Assembly: GCA_036378955.1 (NCBI GenBank)
Contig: DASUVM010000009.1
Span: 62,001 to 126,000 of the forward strand
From: DASUVM01 sp036378955
GTDB taxonomy: Bacteria > Patescibacteriota > Saccharimonadia > Saccharimonadales > Saccharimonadaceae
DNA: 64,000 bases
Direction of reading: 5' to 3'
The translations under genes were made by a program, and so were the position numbers. Each line of letters starts with the position of its first letter. Positions within the stretch are counted from its first letter, which is position 1. Positions 1-8,152 of the stretch are shown one piece after another. The notes beneath the pieces were generated by a model. That model worked only from the letters and a program-made list of their open reading frames with translations, had not been told where the DNA came from and ran no database searches.

Positions 1-72
1 GAATGTGTAGTAAACGTCACGACACCCGGTTGTTGTTTATTGTCGATTGATGTACTAAGCTTAGTCTTGATC

Positions 73-104
73 CTATTCGGGAAATTCCCCGAATTTTTAT
101 TATT
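73..104 (+). terminator. Rho-independent terminator or attenuator before asnB
   Basis: Stem ATTCGGG (75-81) pairs with CCCGAAT (88-94) and is followed by TTTTATTATTT. It lies only about 50 nt before the asnB start. It either ends a gene left of the window or acts as an attenuator for the asnB-trpBA operon. No leader peptide rich in Trp or Asn codons is visible, so a plain terminator is the simpler reading. Confidence 0.6.
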
Positions 105-150
105 TATACAAGCAGCTAAACCATTTGCCTGGGCAGGAGGGCTGATTTTT

Positions 151-1719
151 ATGTGTGGTTTCATCGGTATTTTATCTGAAAAACATAATTGGCAAGATCA
201 TTTTGACACTAGCTTTGCTGCTATCTGGCCTCGTGGAACGACTAACGACCAATTCCACGGCAACAACGAATCATACGGCTACGCGCGGCTTCCGACCGAC
301 GATATTCATAACGATGCGTTAAACCAGATTAACGGCGCTCGACCTTCTCTGCTGTTTAATGGGCTTATCACGAACGCCGATGAACTGGCAGTAGCTTTTA
401 AGCTTAGTGAGGGTGCCGAAGCGTCAGATACACAGTGCTTGCGCGAAGGGTTAGCAGCAACCGGCAAACAGTTTGTTAAGCACCTGCGTGGCATGTTCGC
501 CTTTGCTGGCATTACTGAAACGGAGGTAACACTTGTTCGTGATGGTATTGGCGTGAAGCCATTGTATTATGTATTTGAGGGTGGCGATTTCGCCTTTGCC
601 TCCGAGCAAAAGGCGCTCCAGCTTATGGAGGCAACAATACATGAAGTTCAGCCAGGGCAGATTGTTACTTATAGCAAGCTTGATAAGACAATCGCCCGAC
701 AAAGATACGATTATGTTCACCGTGGCTCAGATGCCCCGCACCAGTTGTTAGACTGCCTGCACGCGTCAGTCATTAGGCCCACCGAGCGGTATCTTGCGCA
801 CAGCCAGAAAAAAGTGGGGCTATTGCTTAGTGGCGGCTTAGACAGCTCGTTAACAGCCGGGTTAATGGCTAAGTTTTTGCCGCCTCGTCTTAAGCAGAAG
901 ATTCAGGCTTTTTGTATCGGCGAACCACGGTCACAGGATATACAAGCCGCAAAGCAGCTCGCAGATCAGCTCGGTTTTCCGCTGATTGAGGTTCGGCCAT
1001 ATTCTGTTGAAGCTTCGATGCGCATGCTTCCTGAAATCGTTTACCAAGCCGAGTCGCCTCATGCTCGCGTCATTAAGGTAGCTCTGCTGTATGACGCGCT
1101 GGCTAAAGCAATTCAAAAAGCAGGTATTGAGGTAGTCGTTGGCGGCGAAGGAGCTGATGAGCTTTTCTTTGGCTACCAGCGGTTTATTGACGGCCTGACG
1201 CATGAGCAATCTGAGGAGCTATTCTCGACCTTTTTTAGCGGGGTCTTTCCGCATACCTTGCTGCAACGCTTTGACCGAATTATGGCGCGGCACCAGATCG
1301 AAGGCCGCGTGCCCTACCTAGACCAAGAACTAATTTGTCTGGCCAGGCAAATTCCGCCTGCCGAAAAGGTAATTCACTCGCAAGACGGAAACGAATATGT
1401 CTCTAAGCAGCCCTTGCGTGTGCTTGCCCGCGAGATCGGCTTGCCGGCTTATATATACGACCGGCCAAAAGAAAAAATGACAAGCGGCGCTACCGGCTAC
1501 CAGAACGAAGCTGGCAAGCGCGGCTATCTTGAAGACGAGGCCTTTCGAGCGACGGGAATGTACTTTCAGGAAGCTGTAGTCATGCTTTATAAGCTATACT
1601 TTGGGGATAGACTGAGCCAAGAAGATATTAGCACTGAAGATCGGGTGATGCATGTCGTTGCACATTACCGGGCGCTCAACAATCAAAAACTAAAGCAGCT
1701 CGAAAGGAGTCGCGCATGA
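151..1719 (+). CDS. asnB: Asparagine synthetase (glutamine-hydrolysing)-like protein
   Basis: Class II glutamine amidotransferase fused to an ATP-pyrophosphatase synthetase domain; the family makes asparagine from aspartate, glutamine and ATP in the cytoplasm. I place the start at 151 because processing must expose the Cys nucleophile (MCGFIGI, Cys2) and GGGCAGGAGG sits 10 nt upstream; a longer TTG-start frame from 40 would bury it. Glutamine-site residues are recognisable (YARL, FNG, SDT). The PP-loop SGGLDSS is at about residues 227-233, followed by GEGADELFFGY and VPYLDQEL. At 522 residues it is shorter than E. coli AsnB (554). The region normally K/R-x-F-x-D-G near the C-terminus reads KMTSGATG, so the acceptor could differ from aspartate. 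It overlaps trpB by 4 nt, making it the first gene of a coupled operon. Confidence 0.85.
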   Translation: MCGFIGILSEKHNWQDHFDTSFAAIWPRGTTNDQFHGNNESYGYARLPTDDIHNDALNQINGARPSLLFNGLITNADELAVAFKLSEGAEASDTQCLREGLAATGKQFVKHLRGMFAFAGITETEVTLVRDGIGVKPLYYVFEGGDFAFASEQKALQLMEATIHEVQPGQIVTYSKLDKTIARQRYDYVHRGSDAPHQLLDCLHASVIRPTERYLAHSQKKVGLLLSGGLDSSLTAGLMAKFLPPRLKQKIQAFCIGEPRSQDIQAAKQLADQLGFPLIEVRPYSVEASMRMLPEIVYQAESPHARVIKVALLYDALAKAIQKAGIEVVVGGEGADELFFGYQRFIDGLTHEQSEELFSTFFSGVFPHTLLQRFDRIMARHQIEGRVPYLDQELICLARQIPPAEKVIHSQDGNEYVSKQPLRVLAREIGLPAYIYDRPKEKMTSGATGYQNEAGKRGYLEDEAFRATGMYFQEAVVMLYKLYFGDRLSQEDISTEDRVMHVVAHYRALNNQKLKQLERSRA

Positions 1720-2942
1720 CAGAGGCAGATGGTTATTTCGGAGAATTTGGCGGGCGGTATATACCAGAAATTTTACTCCCCGCGCTTGAGGAACTTGAGG
1801 CAGCCTATAACGAAGCTAAGGCGGATCCGTCATTTGACAGCGAGTTCCAGCGTTTACTTACTACTTTTTCCGGACGCCCAACGCCACTTACGTTTGCCGA
1901 AGGTCTTACTGACTCTCTTGGTGGAGCAAAGATTTATCTAAAGAACGAGGGGCTAAATATCACCGGCGCCCATAAGATCACGCATTGTCTTGGCCAGGCT
2001 TTGCTGGCAAAGCGAATGGGAAAAACGCGCCTCATTGCCGAAACCGGAGCTGGGCAGCATGGTCTGGCAACGGCCACAGTCGCTGCTAAGTTCGGTTTTG
2101 AATGTACGATCTATATGGGTGCGGCCGACATTCGGCGCCAGCGCCCAAACGTCTTTTTAATGGAACGCTTAGGGGCAACCGTAGTGCCTGTGTACGAAGG
2201 CAGCCGTACCCTGAAAGACGCGGTGAACGCCGCTCTGAAAGATTACATCGCCACTAGCACCAGCACACATTATTTGCTGGGCTCAGCACTGGGCCCTCAC
2301 CCGTACCCCACCATAGTACGCGACTTTCAATCGGTAGTGAGTAAAGAGATGATCAGCCAACTACAAGAGGCTGAAGGCCGACTGCCAGATTATGTACTCG
2401 CCTGCGTGGGTGGCGGCAGCAACGCAATCGGGGCCTTTACTGGCTTTGTGCAGCGTGAATCGGTCAAACTCATTGGTGTTGAGGCTGGCGGCTTAAGTGA
2501 TAAGCCCGGCGAACACGCGCGTCGATTTGAGACCGGCAGTGTCGGTGTAGTCGAAGGCTATAAATCGATGTTCCTACAGAACGATGACGGGCAATTGCAG
2601 CCAACGCACAGCATTTCGGCCGGCCTTGATTACCCCGGCGTTGGGCCGGAGCTGGCCGCGCTGCAAAAATCTGGCCGTGTCACATTCGAATTTGCGCGAG
2701 ACGACGAAGTGCTGCGCGCCGTCAGCAAGGTGGCTCGCACCGAAGGCATTATCCCGGCGCTTGAATCCGCTCATGCGCTGGCCTACGCCATAAAACTAGC
2801 GCCCACGCTACCTAGGGATGAAATTATTATCGTAAATGTCTCCGGACGCGGCGATAAAGATTTATTTATTTTAGCCGCCGCCTTTAAAAATACTGATTTT
2901 TATGAGTTCTTGAAAGAGGAGGTGAACCGATATGATCAATAA
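1716..2942 (+). CDS. trpB: Tryptophan synthase beta chain
   Basis: PLP enzyme that condenses indole with L-serine to give tryptophan. Full length (408 aa) and in register with the reference numbering: the PLP lysine falls at residue 87 (GAHK), the catalytic Glu at 109 (AETGAGQHG), then GGGSNAIG for PLP phosphate, LDYPGVGPE and VSGRGDKD. Unusual substitutions lie close to the active site: EGLNITGAHKITH where most TrpB have EDLNHTGAHKINN, and DIRRQRPNV for DVERQALNV. The start overlaps asnB (ATGA), and AAAGGAG precedes it. No trpEGDCF genes are in the window, so the indole source is unknown (TrpA from indole-glycerol phosphate, or salvage). Confidence 0.93.
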   Translation: MTEADGYFGEFGGRYIPEILLPALEELEAAYNEAKADPSFDSEFQRLLTTFSGRPTPLTFAEGLTDSLGGAKIYLKNEGLNITGAHKITHCLGQALLAKRMGKTRLIAETGAGQHGLATATVAAKFGFECTIYMGAADIRRQRPNVFLMERLGATVVPVYEGSRTLKDAVNAALKDYIATSTSTHYLLGSALGPHPYPTIVRDFQSVVSKEMISQLQEAEGRLPDYVLACVGGGSNAIGAFTGFVQRESVKLIGVEAGGLSDKPGEHARRFETGSVGVVEGYKSMFLQNDDGQLQPTHSISAGLDYPGVGPELAALQKSGRVTFEFARDDEVLRAVSKVARTEGIIPALESAHALAYAIKLAPTLPRDEIIIVNVSGRGDKDLFILAAAFKNTDFYEFLKEEVNRYDQ

Positions 2943-3750
2943 AATTGACAAACAGCTCGCCAAGCTGCGCGAATCTCACCGAAAAGGCCTCATGACTCAT
3001 GTTGTCGTCGGCTATCCCTCTCTGGAAGCCACCATCGATATCGTGCAAGCGATGGACGATGAGGGTGTGGATTTTATAGAGCTCCAAATTCCCTTTTCTG
3101 ACCCGCTGGCCGACGGCCCGATAATTCAGGGTGCGTGCGAAGCAGCCCTGCAGGCCGGAACCAAAGTAAGTGACAGCTTTAAGGTGGCCGCTCAACTAAG
3201 CCAAACTGTTACAGCACCGCTCTTATTCATGGCTTACTTTAATACGGTGTACATGTATGGGACTGAAAGGTTTTGTAAAGATGCGGCCGCTGCTGGTATT
3301 TCTGGTTTGATAGTGCCTGATGTGCCTCTTGAGGCGGCTCGCCACGAGGGGTATTTAGAAGCGTGCCGCCGGTATAATGTCCATAACATTATCACTGTCG
3401 CCCCCACCTCTACCCAGGAGCGTTTGCGTAAAAATGCCGAGATTGCCAGCGGATTTGTCTACTGTATGTCCCGGCAAGGTGTAACAGGTACGCATCAGAG
3501 CGTTGACATTCAGCTGCAAGAATATATAGCGCGTGTGCGCAAGTTTATATCCACACCTTTGGCAGTTGGTTTTGGTATCTCTAATCGCGACATACTGGGC
3601 CAGGTGACCGCTCATGCTGATATTGCCGTTATCGGAAGCGCTATTATTGACTGCATTAATAACCACAAAGAGCAGCCACCGGCCGTAGCGGTCAAAGAGT
3701 TCTTACGGCCCCTAACTCACGACCTTGATGCGACTATAAGTACATCTTAA
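2932..3750 (+). CDS. trpA: Tryptophan synthase alpha chain
   Basis: TIM-barrel subunit that cleaves indole-3-glycerol phosphate to indole and glyceraldehyde-3-phosphate and channels indole to TrpB. Both catalytic acids are present: Glu at about residue 50 (FIELQIPFSDP) and Asp at 61 (PLADGP). The phosphate-binding end (VGFGIS, VIGSAI) is also intact, so this is a functional-looking alpha subunit and not only an activator. Length 272 aa is normal. The start overlaps trpB by 11 nt and is preceded by AGGAGGTG; its stop overlaps the next ATG as TAATG. Confidence 0.93.
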   Translation: MINKIDKQLAKLRESHRKGLMTHVVVGYPSLEATIDIVQAMDDEGVDFIELQIPFSDPLADGPIIQGACEAALQAGTKVSDSFKVAAQLSQTVTAPLLFMAYFNTVYMYGTERFCKDAAAAGISGLIVPDVPLEAARHEGYLEACRRYNVHNIITVAPTSTQERLRKNAEIASGFVYCMSRQGVTGTHQSVDIQLQEYIARVRKFISTPLAVGFGISNRDILGQVTAHADIAVIGSAIIDCINNHKEQPPAVAVKEFLRPLTHDLDATISTS

Positions 3751-4682
3751 TGTCAGAGACTCTTAACCTCCCTAGCCTAGCCATTACCGAAGCACAACTA
3801 GCCAGAGTGCGTGCACATGTGGCAGAAGGTCCTAATGATGCTTATTACCCAGCACCAGAAGATTGCCTGCATGCAGATACCCCTGGAGTTGAGATTGATC
3901 ATGAGGCGCGGCGGCTCGTCATTCCTTATGAAGTTAGTGGCCGGCCGGCTCCTTGGCATGTCCAGCATCATCCCAACCGTACAGAAGCGCGTGAAAATCC
4001 GAAATTAGCACCTTTGCTTGACCCCGAAATTGTAAGCACACAGCATACCCCGTTACCTTTTGCCGTAGCGAGGCACTACTTACAGCAAGGTTACTGGCTT
4101 GACCAATACGGTAACCCCGTGCCATACGCAGCTGTACAAATGCTTGAAGACCCTGAGATTGGCGTGATAACCGGACTTGGGGCAGCTTGGCATAAAGGCA
4201 TCAACCAGTCGAGTGATCTTGTGCTGGCAGTTAAGCCATCTCTGCATGATGCATGGCGCTTTGCTGTAGTCGTGCGTAAAAATGCAACAAACCATGACGG
4301 CATGACGGCCTTCCCTGGCGGACACAATGATAAAGATGAGGCTGGAGCGTTAGCTGCTCAGCGAGAAACTTCTGAAGAGACAGGCCTACCTCAAGCTTTA
4401 CTTGGTGATCCAGATGGGTACGAACGACTGAATGCCAGCCTCCTTATAGGAGCAGGTGCTACGGCTCATGCAATGTCGGGGAATGAGGTGTTCCTTCATA
4501 TCGTGCAAGGAGCTGCCGCCAAAAAGCTCCTCGACACACCGCTTAAAGCAAGCAATGAGTCGTACGGAGTTGGCTGGAGAACTACTGCTGAATTGGCCAA
4601 AGCTAGGGCTATAGGCAAATTCTTTCCTCACCATCTCGGACATCTGGCGTTAGCTGAGGCAAGGCTTATTAACATAAGGTAG
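3750..4682 (+). CDS. Nudix hydrolase domain protein, fourth gene of the asnB-trpBA operon
   Basis: Contains a complete Nudix box at roughly residues 191-213 (GHNDKDE...RETSEETGL, matching GX5EX7REXXEEXG), so it should bind a divalent metal and hydrolyse a nucleoside-diphosphate-X substrate. The 310-residue length is about twice a minimal Nudix protein. The first ~120 residues have no family I can name, and a WH/AAVQML segment leads into the Nudix fold, as in NADH- or coenzyme-A-type members, but the substrate cannot be read. It is coupled to trpA through TAATG. Why a Nudix enzyme travels with trpBA is unclear; removal of a damaged nucleotide or a nucleotide-activated side product is possible. 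Confidence 0.8.
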   Translation: MSETLNLPSLAITEAQLARVRAHVAEGPNDAYYPAPEDCLHADTPGVEIDHEARRLVIPYEVSGRPAPWHVQHHPNRTEARENPKLAPLLDPEIVSTQHTPLPFAVARHYLQQGYWLDQYGNPVPYAAVQMLEDPEIGVITGLGAAWHKGINQSSDLVLAVKPSLHDAWRFAVVVRKNATNHDGMTAFPGGHNDKDEAGALAAQRETSEETGLPQALLGDPDGYERLNASLLIGAGATAHAMSGNEVFLHIVQGAAAKKLLDTPLKASNESYGVGWRTTAELAKARAIGKFFPHHLGHLALAEARLINIR

Positions 4683-4749
4683 GTTTCGAACTTCTTGACT
4701 TTGTGTTCGCTCTCGTTGATGTTAGTGGTTAATCAAGCTTTGATCTACT

Positions 4750-5151
4750 ATGAGTAGTATGGATATTCCATTTTACGAAAATACAGACAATACTCATTGC
4801 TATCAGGCGGTGCTTCGCATGGTTTTGAAACACTACTGGCCCCATAAGGAATTTAGCTGGAAGGCACTTGAGAAAATCACCGCTAAAGTTGATGGTTTGT
4901 GGACATGGCCGACAGCTGGCATACTCTGGCTCCATGATAGTGGGTTTGAAATGCGTGATGTTGGAATCTTTGATTACGCTAAATTTGTCACGAAAGGCAG
5001 CAGCTACTTAACCGAGCTTTTTGGCGAGTCGGTTGCTAAAGAGCAAATCGATCACAGCGATATCGACCAAGAATTAAGATACGCGAAGCAAATCATAGCA
5101 AGCGGCTATGCTATCATTTCAATATGCTTCTGCAAGATGAGGCATATTTAG
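4750..5151 (+). pseudogene. C39-like papain-fold peptidase, 5' part only
   Basis: The 133-codon frame begins like C39-type cysteine-peptidase-like proteins: a nucleophile-type Cys in NTHCYQAVLRM near residue 17, then TWPTAGILWLHDSGF. Relatives that I recall run past 200 residues and carry a GHFV-type histidine segment. Here the frame ends just after ASGYAIIS and no matching downstream segment is found in any frame before MFS remains begin at 5194. I read it as a gene whose 3' half has been deleted; a free-standing short protein is less likely. Confidence 0.55.
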
Positions 5152-5193
5152 CCCGGTTTAGATAGTGAGGCGATATTCTATCAATCGACCGGC

Positions 5194-5572
5194 ATGCTAC
5201 TATTAAGCAAAGCTATACACCCAACTCTTCTTAAGCTATATTTTGCGAACTTCTTTATGGGATTAATATTTTGGTATGGTATTGAAAAGCTGTTTATGCA
5301 GTCAATCAGATTGGGCTGGTGATAGCGGCAGTGGGCACCTCTATACTTTCTGTGATTTCTTCGCTTGGTCGCAGTGTAGTGGTGCCCACTAGTATTTTCG
5401 TTGATGGATGATTAGCCAGTATGATGTTTATCTGGCTCTGCGATTTATTTCGATCACAGCCTTCGTCGTATTACTTTATTGGCTGGGGCAGCGATTTGCA
5501 AAACATATTAAAGATGAGCTTTTAGAGGCTGGCCCTAGCGGGTGGTGCCTTCTACGGTTAACATTCTGCTAG
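5194..5572 (+). pseudogene. MFS transporter remnant with internal deletion
   Basis: From ATG 5194 a 42-codon frame reads MLLLSKAIHPTLLKLYF then FFMGLIFWYGIEKLFM, a typical first transmembrane helix of MFS exporters, and stops at 5320. A second piece in another frame (from about 5319: LVIAAVGTSILSVISS) resembles helix 2. A third (about 5418-5572, QYDVYLALRF...LYWLGQRF) resembles the last helix and cytoplasmic tail. The order and the hydrophobic patterns fit one transporter from which the middle has been lost. This fills the otherwise gene-free stretch between the C39 fragment and the monooxygenase. Confidence 0.5.
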
Positions 5573-5580
5573 GTATGAGC

Positions 5581-5589
5581 TGCTATAAT
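5581..5589 (+). promoter_or_regulatory. Extended -10 promoter of the FAD monooxygenase
   Basis: TGC followed by TATAAT (5584-5589) is a perfect extended -10 element. A start site near 5596 would place GTG 5600 almost at the 5' end, or give a ~34-nt leader to ATG 5630. No good -35 is visible. Confidence 0.55.
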
Positions 5590-5599
5590 ATATATCACT

Positions 5600-7129
5600 G
5601 TGAAAAATAACGGGGGTGTACTTATAGATATGGTAAAAAACGGCAGCCAAGCGAATCCAAAAAAATACTCAGTTGTCATCGCAGGGGGCGGCCCTACCGG
5701 GCTCATGTTAGCGGCCGAGCTTAAGTTGGCTGGGGTTGAGGTTGCTGTTATTGAGCGCCGTGCTAGCCAATACATTGACGAATCGCGTGCCAAAGGTCTT
5801 CATGCTCGTGCTGTAGAAGTGTTAGACCAGCGTGGTATCGCAGAACGTTTTATCTCTAAGGGGCAGCAGTATCCGGCGGTAGGGTTTGGCGGGATTCGTT
5901 TGGATATTACTGACTTCCCTACTCGCCACAACTATCTATTGGGGCTATCGCAGAGTAAATTTGAGCCCATTCTTGCTCACTGGGTGAAGGAACTTGGTGT
6001 TGCAATTAAGTATGACCACGAGGTGGTGCATTTTACTCAAGATGATGATGGTGTTGACGTTGAGCTGTCTGATGGCCAAGTTTTGCGAGCGGGCTACCTG
6101 GTTGGGTGCGACGGAGGGCGCAGCCTGGTTCGCAAGCTTGCCAAAATTGATTTTTCAGGCTTGAACGCGTCGGTCAGCTACATAATCGCCGAAGTAAAAC
6201 TGAGCGAGAGGCCGGCATTTGGCACGCGCCCTGAGGGCGGTGGCATTGGCCCGGCGCCAGACGGCGAATCGGTTGGAGTGACTCTGCGAGAAAAGGTCGT
6301 GAAGTTTGGCGACAGCCCAAGCAGAGACGAACTTCGCGAGGCACTTATTTCTACCTATGGAACAGACTATGGGCTCGAAAGCATCAACTGGATCTCTCGT
6401 TTCAGCGACGCAACGAAGCAAGCGGTCTCTTACCGCCAGGGGCGCGTGCTACTCGCGGGTGACGCAGCCCACATACACCCGCCACAAGGCGGTCAAGGCC
6501 TTGGTGTTGGCTTGCAAGATGCCGTAAATCTGGGATGGAAGTTAGCACAGGTGGTCAAAAAAACCTCGCCCGAAAGCTTGCTAGACACTTATCATGCCGA
6601 ACGCCATCCGGTCGGTGCTCGGATATTACAGAACACTAGGGCTCAAGTTGTCCTAAGTAAGCCCGATGGTCAACACCTGGCTCTTCGCGAGGTTATGGCC
6701 GAACTGCTAGCTATGAACGAGCCACGCAAACATATAGCCGGTATGCTTTCTGGTTTGGATGTTCGCTATAATCTTGGAGAGGGGCACCCCCTGCTCGGAA
6801 GACGCATGCCCGACCTTGATCTACAGACCGCTAATGGGCCTATACGGCTGTTTAGTCTGCTGCATGATGCCAAGGGCCTGCTGCTTCATTTTGGTGAAGC
6901 TAGCGAGTTTGATATTTCTCTGTGGGCGGGTCGCGTAAAACTTATGAATGCTACCTATGAAGGCACATGGGAGCTGCCGGTTATTGGCGAAATCACCGCC
7001 CCTTCGGCGGTACTGGTGCGACCCGACGGCTACGTGGCTTGGGTGGGGCGCATTCCCGACTCAGAACTGCGCCAGGCGCTAACAACCTGGTTTGGTGGAG
7101 CTGCTCCTGATACGCAGAGCACTCGTTAA
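5600..7129 (+). CDS. FAD-dependent aromatic monooxygenase, rifampicin-monooxygenase (Rox)-like
   Basis: Class A flavoprotein hydroxylase (PHBH fold) using NAD(P)H and O2. Seen in order: Rossmann GGGPTGLMLAAEL (about residues 29-41), the DG motif VGCDGGRSLVRK (~169), the GD motif LLAGDAAHIHPPQGGQGL (~292), and a thioredoxin-like C-terminal domain starting near GHPLLGRRMPDLDL. That last segment and the overall layout resemble Rox rifampicin monooxygenases, but related enzymes act on many polyketide aromatics, so the substrate is an inference. Start: GTG 5600 gives 509 aa; ATG 5630 (GGGGGTG upstream) gives 499 and begins nearer the FAD fold. The gene converges on the APH-type kinase with no spacer. 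Confidence 0.85.
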   Translation: MKNNGGVLIDMVKNGSQANPKKYSVVIAGGGPTGLMLAAELKLAGVEVAVIERRASQYIDESRAKGLHARAVEVLDQRGIAERFISKGQQYPAVGFGGIRLDITDFPTRHNYLLGLSQSKFEPILAHWVKELGVAIKYDHEVVHFTQDDDGVDVELSDGQVLRAGYLVGCDGGRSLVRKLAKIDFSGLNASVSYIIAEVKLSERPAFGTRPEGGGIGPAPDGESVGVTLREKVVKFGDSPSRDELREALISTYGTDYGLESINWISRFSDATKQAVSYRQGRVLLAGDAAHIHPPQGGQGLGVGLQDAVNLGWKLAQVVKKTSPESLLDTYHAERHPVGARILQNTRAQVVLSKPDGQHLALREVMAELLAMNEPRKHIAGMLSGLDVRYNLGEGHPLLGRRMPDLDLQTANGPIRLFSLLHDAKGLLLHFGEASEFDISLWAGRVKLMNATYEGTWELPVIGEITAPSAVLVRPDGYVAWVGRIPDSELRQALTTWFGGAAPDTQSTR

Positions 7130-8059
7130 TCATACGTTTAATGTATTAAATTCGCTCCACTCAAGCTCGGGGTGATGGGCCGATACTATACGGCAGGCTC
7201 TACTGACGAATGTCGGCGGGTTGTCGCGGTAATCGTTGCCGCTAATGTAATGAGTGAGTTGGGCTAGCTTTTTCATTTCGTCCCACACATGCAGCTGCTC
7301 TATATCGATATCTACCGAAGCTGCCTGTAGCTCATTAATCACGCCTTGCATTATTGTAGAATCTAGATTGATGAGTGGGCTTATCTCATTATTTATGGTG
7401 CCAACGCCCGCCCGGCCGAAGTCAAAAACACCGTGTAGCCGGTTATTGCTTGATACGGCCATATTACCAAGCCTCAGATCGCCCTGAATAAACTGTTCAT
7501 TTGTCGTGTCTGCGTGATATTGTAACCACCGAGCATATAGTTTTTTGGCGAGCTCTGAAGTTGAAGGAAAGGCTGGCGACGAAAAATTCCCGACCCAAGT
7601 TTCAAAAAGCCTCCCCCACGTATCGTTTGCTTCTAGCGGCGGTATCTCGTGTCGGGCTGCTTCAAGATTAATCTGAGCCTCAGACAAAACGTAGGCACCA
7701 ATATCGTGCCCGAGAGTTTCACGATCTTTGAAAGAAATCTCTTGTAGAGTCGCGGCTTCAATAATCTTTCCGGGCAAGTATTTTGTTACTAAAAAAGCAG
7801 GGTCAGTCGAAAATTCTACAAGCTGGGGTATAGCGGCAGAGAGCGGTGGGCTACGCTCTAAGAGCTCTAAAGCTGCTGCCTCAACGGCTAAGCCGCCCAT
7901 GCTTTGGGTGCTCTGGGGCGCTTTTATGACTAACCTTTCATCACCAATGCCGACGTAGTTGACTGTATTCCTAATTTGTAAACTCTCGACTCCATATCTA
8001 TTGGCGACGTTTTTTACTACTTCAGCAGCTTCTCCCATATGTAATTCAGGCTGAGACAT
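7130..8059 (-). CDS. Aminoglycoside phosphotransferase (APH)/choline-kinase-fold protein
   Basis: Small-molecule kinase fold, 309 aa. The catalytic loop reads FIQGDLRLGNMAV, so the Asp and Asn of HGDxxxxN are kept while the first His is Gln; the metal-binding DFG follows in GVFDFGRAG. An N-lobe lysine candidate is in RLVIKAP. The substrate may be an aminoglycoside, macrolide, homoserine or other amine/hydroxyl compound. Its stop abuts the stop of the monooxygenase. Transcription is predicted to start at the ATG: TACTAT (8066-8071) lies six nt upstream and there is no Shine-Dalgarno. Confidence 0.75.
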   Translation of the reverse strand: MSQPELHMGEAAEVVKNVANRYGVESLQIRNTVNYVGIGDERLVIKAPQSTQSMGGLAVEAAALELLERSPPLSAAIPQLVEFSTDPAFLVTKYLPGKIIEAATLQEISFKDRETLGHDIGAYVLSEAQINLEAARHEIPPLEANDTWGRLFETWVGNFSSPAFPSTSELAKKLYARWLQYHADTTNEQFIQGDLRLGNMAVSSNNRLHGVFDFGRAGVGTINNEISPLINLDSTIMQGVINELQAASVDIDIEQLHVWDEMKKLAQLTHYISGNDYRDNPPTFVSRACRIVSAHHPELEWSEFNTLNV

Positions 8060-8065
8060 AGCTTA

Positions 8066-8071
8066 ATAGTA
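8066..8071 (-). promoter_or_regulatory. -10 element for leaderless APH-type kinase transcript
   Basis: On the minus strand TACTAT is separated from the ATG at 8059 by TAAGCT (6 nt), so the start site would coincide with the initiation codon. Confidence 0.5.
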
Positions 8072-8101
8072 AATGACTGCAGGTAGAATTTAAATAGAGA
8101 A

Positions 8102-8150
8102 GCCGTGGATCTACGTGAGACCCACGGCGTGATCGAGTGACTGCTCGATC
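8102..8150 (-). terminator. Tandem hairpins after the Sir2-like gene
   Basis: Immediately after the TGA at 8153, two stems follow on the minus strand: GATCGAG/CTCGATC (8131-8150) and GCCGTGG/CCACGGC (8102-8128). The second is followed by TTCTCTATTT, a moderate U-rich tail. Confidence 0.6.
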
Positions 8151-8152
8151 GG

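Noticed and set aside
40..150. Extended N-terminus of the asparagine synthetase from TTG 40
   Set aside because: It would place 37 residues before the catalytic Cys, and a good ribosome site precedes ATG 151.
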